Assembly: GCA_024224995.1 (NCBI GenBank)
Contig: JAAENB010000296.1
Location: 1-16,112, forward strand
Direction of reading: 5' to 3'
Length of the DNA: 16,112 nucleotides
Source of the DNA: a bacterium
GTDB lineage: Bacteria > Spirochaetota > UBA4802 > UBA5550
Shown here: piece by piece, positions 13,987-16,112 of the stretch
Numbering within the stretch: position 1 is the first letter of the stretch
Layout of the letters: every line of letters starts with the position of its first letter
Notes under the pieces: generated by a model
What the model saw: the letters and a program-made list of their open reading frames with translations, nothing else
Database searches by the model: none
Told to the model about the DNA's origin: nothing
Translations under genes and position numbers: made by a program

Positions 13987-14976
13987 ATGAGCGAAAATAA
14001 CAAAAAACTCCCGCACCCCTTTGCCCTGGCCCCTATGGCGGAAATTACCACCCCGGCCCTGAGGCGCACTATAAAAGAATTCACCGGCAATGTTCTTCTC
14101 TACTCGGAAATGCTCAGCGCCGCTGCCATCGTATCCGGGGTCTCCTACAATGAAAACCGCATGCAAAAACTCGATTTCGACGATCCCTTTGTTTTTCAAC
14201 TTATGGGCAACTCCCCGGACATAATGGGCCAGGCCTGCGAGATCCTTTCGGATATTGGCTGTTACGGCATTGACATCAACATGGGCTGCTCCGCGCCCGT
14301 TATTCTTCAAAAAGGTCTTGGGTCCGGACTGCTGAAGGAGCCGGAAAAAGCACGGGAAATAGTGAGAGTATGCAGAAAAAAAACGACTTCCTCCCTTTCG
14401 GTAAAGCTGCGCTCGGGATTTGAAAAACACGATGAGGAATTTTTAATAGATTTTACCCGCATGCTCCAGGACGAAGGAGTAGATTTTATAGCTCTTCATC
14501 CACGGTTCGCGAAACTGGGCTTTGCCAGGAAAGCCGACTGGTCCCTGGTAAAATCCGTAAAAAAACATCTCTCAATCCCGGTTTTGGGAAATGGCGATAT
14601 TTCATCTGCTGAAATGGCTATGCGAAAAATAAACGAAACCGGCTGCGACGGCATTATGATCGGCCGCGAAGCGGTGACAGCTCCCTGGATATTCAAGCTC
14701 TGCGACGACATATATCACAATAATCCTTCTTCTCTTTCCGTGGATATCTTACAGGTTTTTATCAACACCCTTGACTACCTGGCGCTCTACCTGCCGGAAT
14801 ATCTGCATAAAAGCAGGGCCCACCGCTTCTGCGTTTACTACTGCAAAAACGCCAAATTCGGGCATGAGCTTTTTAGAAAAATACGGAATGTCGATTCCAT
14901 CAACGAAATGAAATCTATTGTGTATGACTATTACGAGAGGAACGAAGGGGAGAGAGAGAAGAAGTTTGAAGTTTGA
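13987..14976 (+). CDS. dus: tRNA-dihydrouridine synthase family protein
   Basis: A 329-aa FMN-dependent TIM-barrel enzyme that reduces uridine in the tRNA D-loop using NAD(P)H. Family landmarks: APMAEITTPALR near the start, VFQLMGNSPD, DINMGCSAP with catalytic C101, SVKLRSG, ALHPR, VLGNGDISS and DGIMIGREAVTAPWIF, the last two binding FMN phosphate. Some positions are unusual: GCSAP replaces GCP.P/K, the lysine normally a few residues later is not evident, and HPR replaces HGR. These make the exact tRNA target uncertain. The helical C-terminal domain (about 245-329) is present. No clear ribosome site precedes the ATG; the gene begins 44 bp after the hybrid kinase and is probably read from the same transcript. 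Its last codons (KKFEV) and stop are made of the heptamer repeat that follows, so the end may have drifted. Confidence 0.9.
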   Translation: MSENNKKLPHPFALAPMAEITTPALRRTIKEFTGNVLLYSEMLSAAAIVSGVSYNENRMQKLDFDDPFVFQLMGNSPDIMGQACEILSDIGCYGIDINMGCSAPVILQKGLGSGLLKEPEKAREIVRVCRKKTTSSLSVKLRSGFEKHDEEFLIDFTRMLQDEGVDFIALHPRFAKLGFARKADWSLVKSVKKHLSIPVLGNGDISSAEMAMRKINETGCDGIMIGREAVTAPWIFKLCDDIYHNNPSSLSVDILQVFINTLDYLALYLPEYLHKSRAHRFCVYYCKNAKFGHELFRKIRNVDSINEMKSIVYDYYERNEGEREKKFEV

Positions 14977-15062
14977 AGTTACAAGTTTGAAGCTGCTATA
15001 TACTTTACTGTTCTCTCCTGCTTTCTTTAACTTCAAACTTTAAACTTCAAACTTTCTTTTTT
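14961..15062. terminator. Heptamer-repeat inverted repeat between convergent genes, likely terminator
   Basis: AAGTTTG units occur at 14962, 14969 and 14983, and the complement CAAACTT at 15034 and 15048 with a variant TAAACTT at 15041. The two groups can pair into a stem of up to about 18 bp with one mismatch around a loop of some 50 bases. A T-rich tract (15053-15064) follows on the plus strand, so it could end the dus transcript. On the minus strand no T tract is seen. The stop codon of dus (14974-14976) lies inside the repeat. Confidence 0.6.
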
Positions 15063-16112
15063 TTACTGTTCAAACACCTCGCCGAAGTCACCGTAAAAAT
15101 TCACTTCCCCGGAACCGGAAGACATGGCGCCTGCCATCTGGGTCATGAGATCTTCCATGTCGGCCCAGAAAAGGCCGCCCAGGTAGGAATCGGGGTCGTA
15201 CATAATATCACTGCCGAGAAAATCATAGAGCTGGTCAATTGTTTCTTCTGCGGTAAAATCGGAATGAAGATTGCTCATCATATAGGCTACGAGCCCGTCC
15301 TCCTGCAAGAGTCCCTTTCCCAGTGAAAGAAGGTTAGCGTAATGGCCCTGGAACTCTTCAAGTACCGTGGGGACCCGTTCCGTTAGCATCTTCTTAAGCG
15401 GGTTTTCATCTCCCGAAGAATAGGCTATTTTCGACACTAGAATAATCCCCAGCGTATGCCGGAGAGACCGGAGCTCGGCGTCCGATGCCTTGTACCCGGT
15501 AAAAAGACTGTCCAGCATGTTTGTGAGGTTGCCGGTAATACAGTACTCGCTGCCGGGCCGCATAAGCTCTGTTATGAGCTCTACACTGTCGGAAAAGCCG
15601 TCCCAGGTATAGCCGAAATGGGTATTTGAATCGGTGCCGGTTTCCCGCCGGTCCGGGAAGGCTGCCAGGCCCTTGCCAACAGTTGCGGGGACTCCTTCTC
15701 CGTCAAAGTCGGCGTCGTCAAAACCAACCAGCTCTTCTATAAGGTTATCGAGCTGCATATCTTCAGCTGGTCTAAAATTAGTAACTCCATCGGTGTAGAG
15801 CCACGAGGGATAAGAATCAAGGGTGATATAAGCATTCGCGCAGGCTTCTCCCTCGGAGCTCCGGAGCGTGGTAAGCAGCTGTTCCAGTCCGTAAAAAACC
15901 TTGCGCCGGGCTCCCCAGGTTGAATAATTATTCGCGGTATACCCGGAGCTGTCATTATATAGAGCATCGCTCTTGCCCATGCTCTGAAGCATGCCCAGGA
16001 GTCCGGAGGTCATCTTTGTTTGAGCCAGCCGCGGTATAAGGCCGTTCCCTTCTTTATATTCGTTTTCCGAAAGAAGACTCATGAGGGAGCGGTTCTCTTT
16101 TGGCAGGTAATA
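15063..16112 (-). CDS. Hypothetical protein, C-terminal part (gene cut by window edge)
   Basis: I do not recognise this family. The frame is open to the right edge: ten further codons (YYLPKENRSL) precede the ATG at 16082, which has no convincing ribosome site, so the true start probably lies outside and about 349 C-terminal residues are visible. The protein is acidic, rich in Asp, Glu, Gly, Tyr and Ser, with alternating amphipathic helices and loops. Notable stretches are YPSWLYTDGVTNFRP, THFGYTWDGFSDSVELI and a Gly/Ser-rich tail (MAGAMSSGSGEVNFYGDFGEV). No membrane segment or known catalytic motif is visible in the part present. The composition suggests a secreted or surface protein, but the N-terminus that would show a signal is missing. 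It is convergent with dus and not part of the signalling operon. Confidence 0.8.
   Translation of the reverse strand, partial: YYLPKENRSLMSLLSENEYKEGNGLIPRLAQTKMTSGLLGMLQSMGKSDALYNDSSGYTANNYSTWGARRKVFYGLEQLLTTLRSSEGEACANAYITLDSYPSWLYTDGVTNFRPAEDMQLDNLIEELVGFDDADFDGEGVPATVGKGLAAFPDRRETGTDSNTHFGYTWDGFSDSVELITELMRPGSEYCITGNLTNMLDSLFTGYKASDAELRSLRHTLGIILVSKIAYSSGDENPLKKMLTERVPTVLEEFQGHYANLLSLGKGLLQEDGLVAYMMSNLHSDFTAEETIDQLYDFLGSDIMYDPDSYLGGLFWADMEDLMTQMAGAMSSGSGEVNFYGDFGEVFEQ

Noticed and set aside
13546..14430. Minus-strand frame of 294 aa
   Set aside because: It runs antisense across the end of the hybrid kinase and the start of dus, both confident genes, and has no recognisable domain or ribosome site.
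14961..15060. CRISPR-like array from the repeated AAGTTTG units
   Set aside because: The units are 7 bp, tandem and inverted, with no uniform spacers and no cas genes in the window.
1..16112. tRNA, rRNA, riboswitch or transposase genes
   Set aside because: None was recognised by eye on either strand; a covariance-model scan could still find a small RNA I cannot see.

Overview
The window carries eleven protein genes that I accept as real. Nine are complete two-component, phosphatase, transport-receptor, regulatory or housekeeping genes; one is a small unrecognised gene; one unknown gene is cut by the right edge. It most likely comes from a Gram-negative-type, sensor-rich bacterium. The 7TM-receptor/SpoIIE-phosphatase/TPR protein with its DAMGKS phosphatase motif, the lipoprotein with a relaxed lipobox and the density of signalling genes suggest the Spirochaetota, but this is inference, not proof. 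No rRNA, tRNA, CRISPR array, transposase or phage gene was seen.

Layout. 1-367: no gene, but a cluster of short GC-rich palindromes and a direct repeat (REP-like). 368-1131: an XRE-type repressor on the minus strand, divergent from an unknown 88-aa protein, with palindromic candidate operators between them. 1219-2799: an AT-rich AAA-like ATPase/PD-(D/E)XK nuclease-fold protein with its own promoter. 2840-8572, minus strand: a 7TMR-DISM/PP2C/TPR phosphatase, then a 194-bp imperfect inverted repeat, then a periplasmic-binding lipoprotein with its own promoter, followed after 51 bp by a membrane HAMP/PP2C phosphatase. 8573-8760: a divergent control region. 8761-14976, plus strand: a probable operon of single-domain response regulator, MASE1-PAS-PAS histidine kinase, a second paralogous response regulator, a REC/HisKA_2 kinase/REC hybrid, and a tRNA-dihydrouridine synthase. 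14961-15060: heptamer repeats forming a large inverted repeat between convergent genes. 15063-16112: the C-terminal part of an unknown minus-strand protein.

How the parts may work together. The central 11 kb is a signalling locus. Kinases and receivers read one way from a near-consensus promoter at 8698-8726, and two SpoIIE-type phosphatases read the other way. The substrate-binding lipoprotein has no ABC permease or ATPase beside it and sits directly upstream of a phosphatase with a periplasmic sensor domain, so it may be a ligand receptor for that phosphatase rather than a transporter part. SpoIIE-type phosphatases usually act on STAS-domain anti-anti-sigma factors, but no STAS protein or anti-sigma kinase is encoded here, so their targets must lie elsewhere. 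None of the links between the plus-strand and minus-strand signalling genes is proven by sequence.
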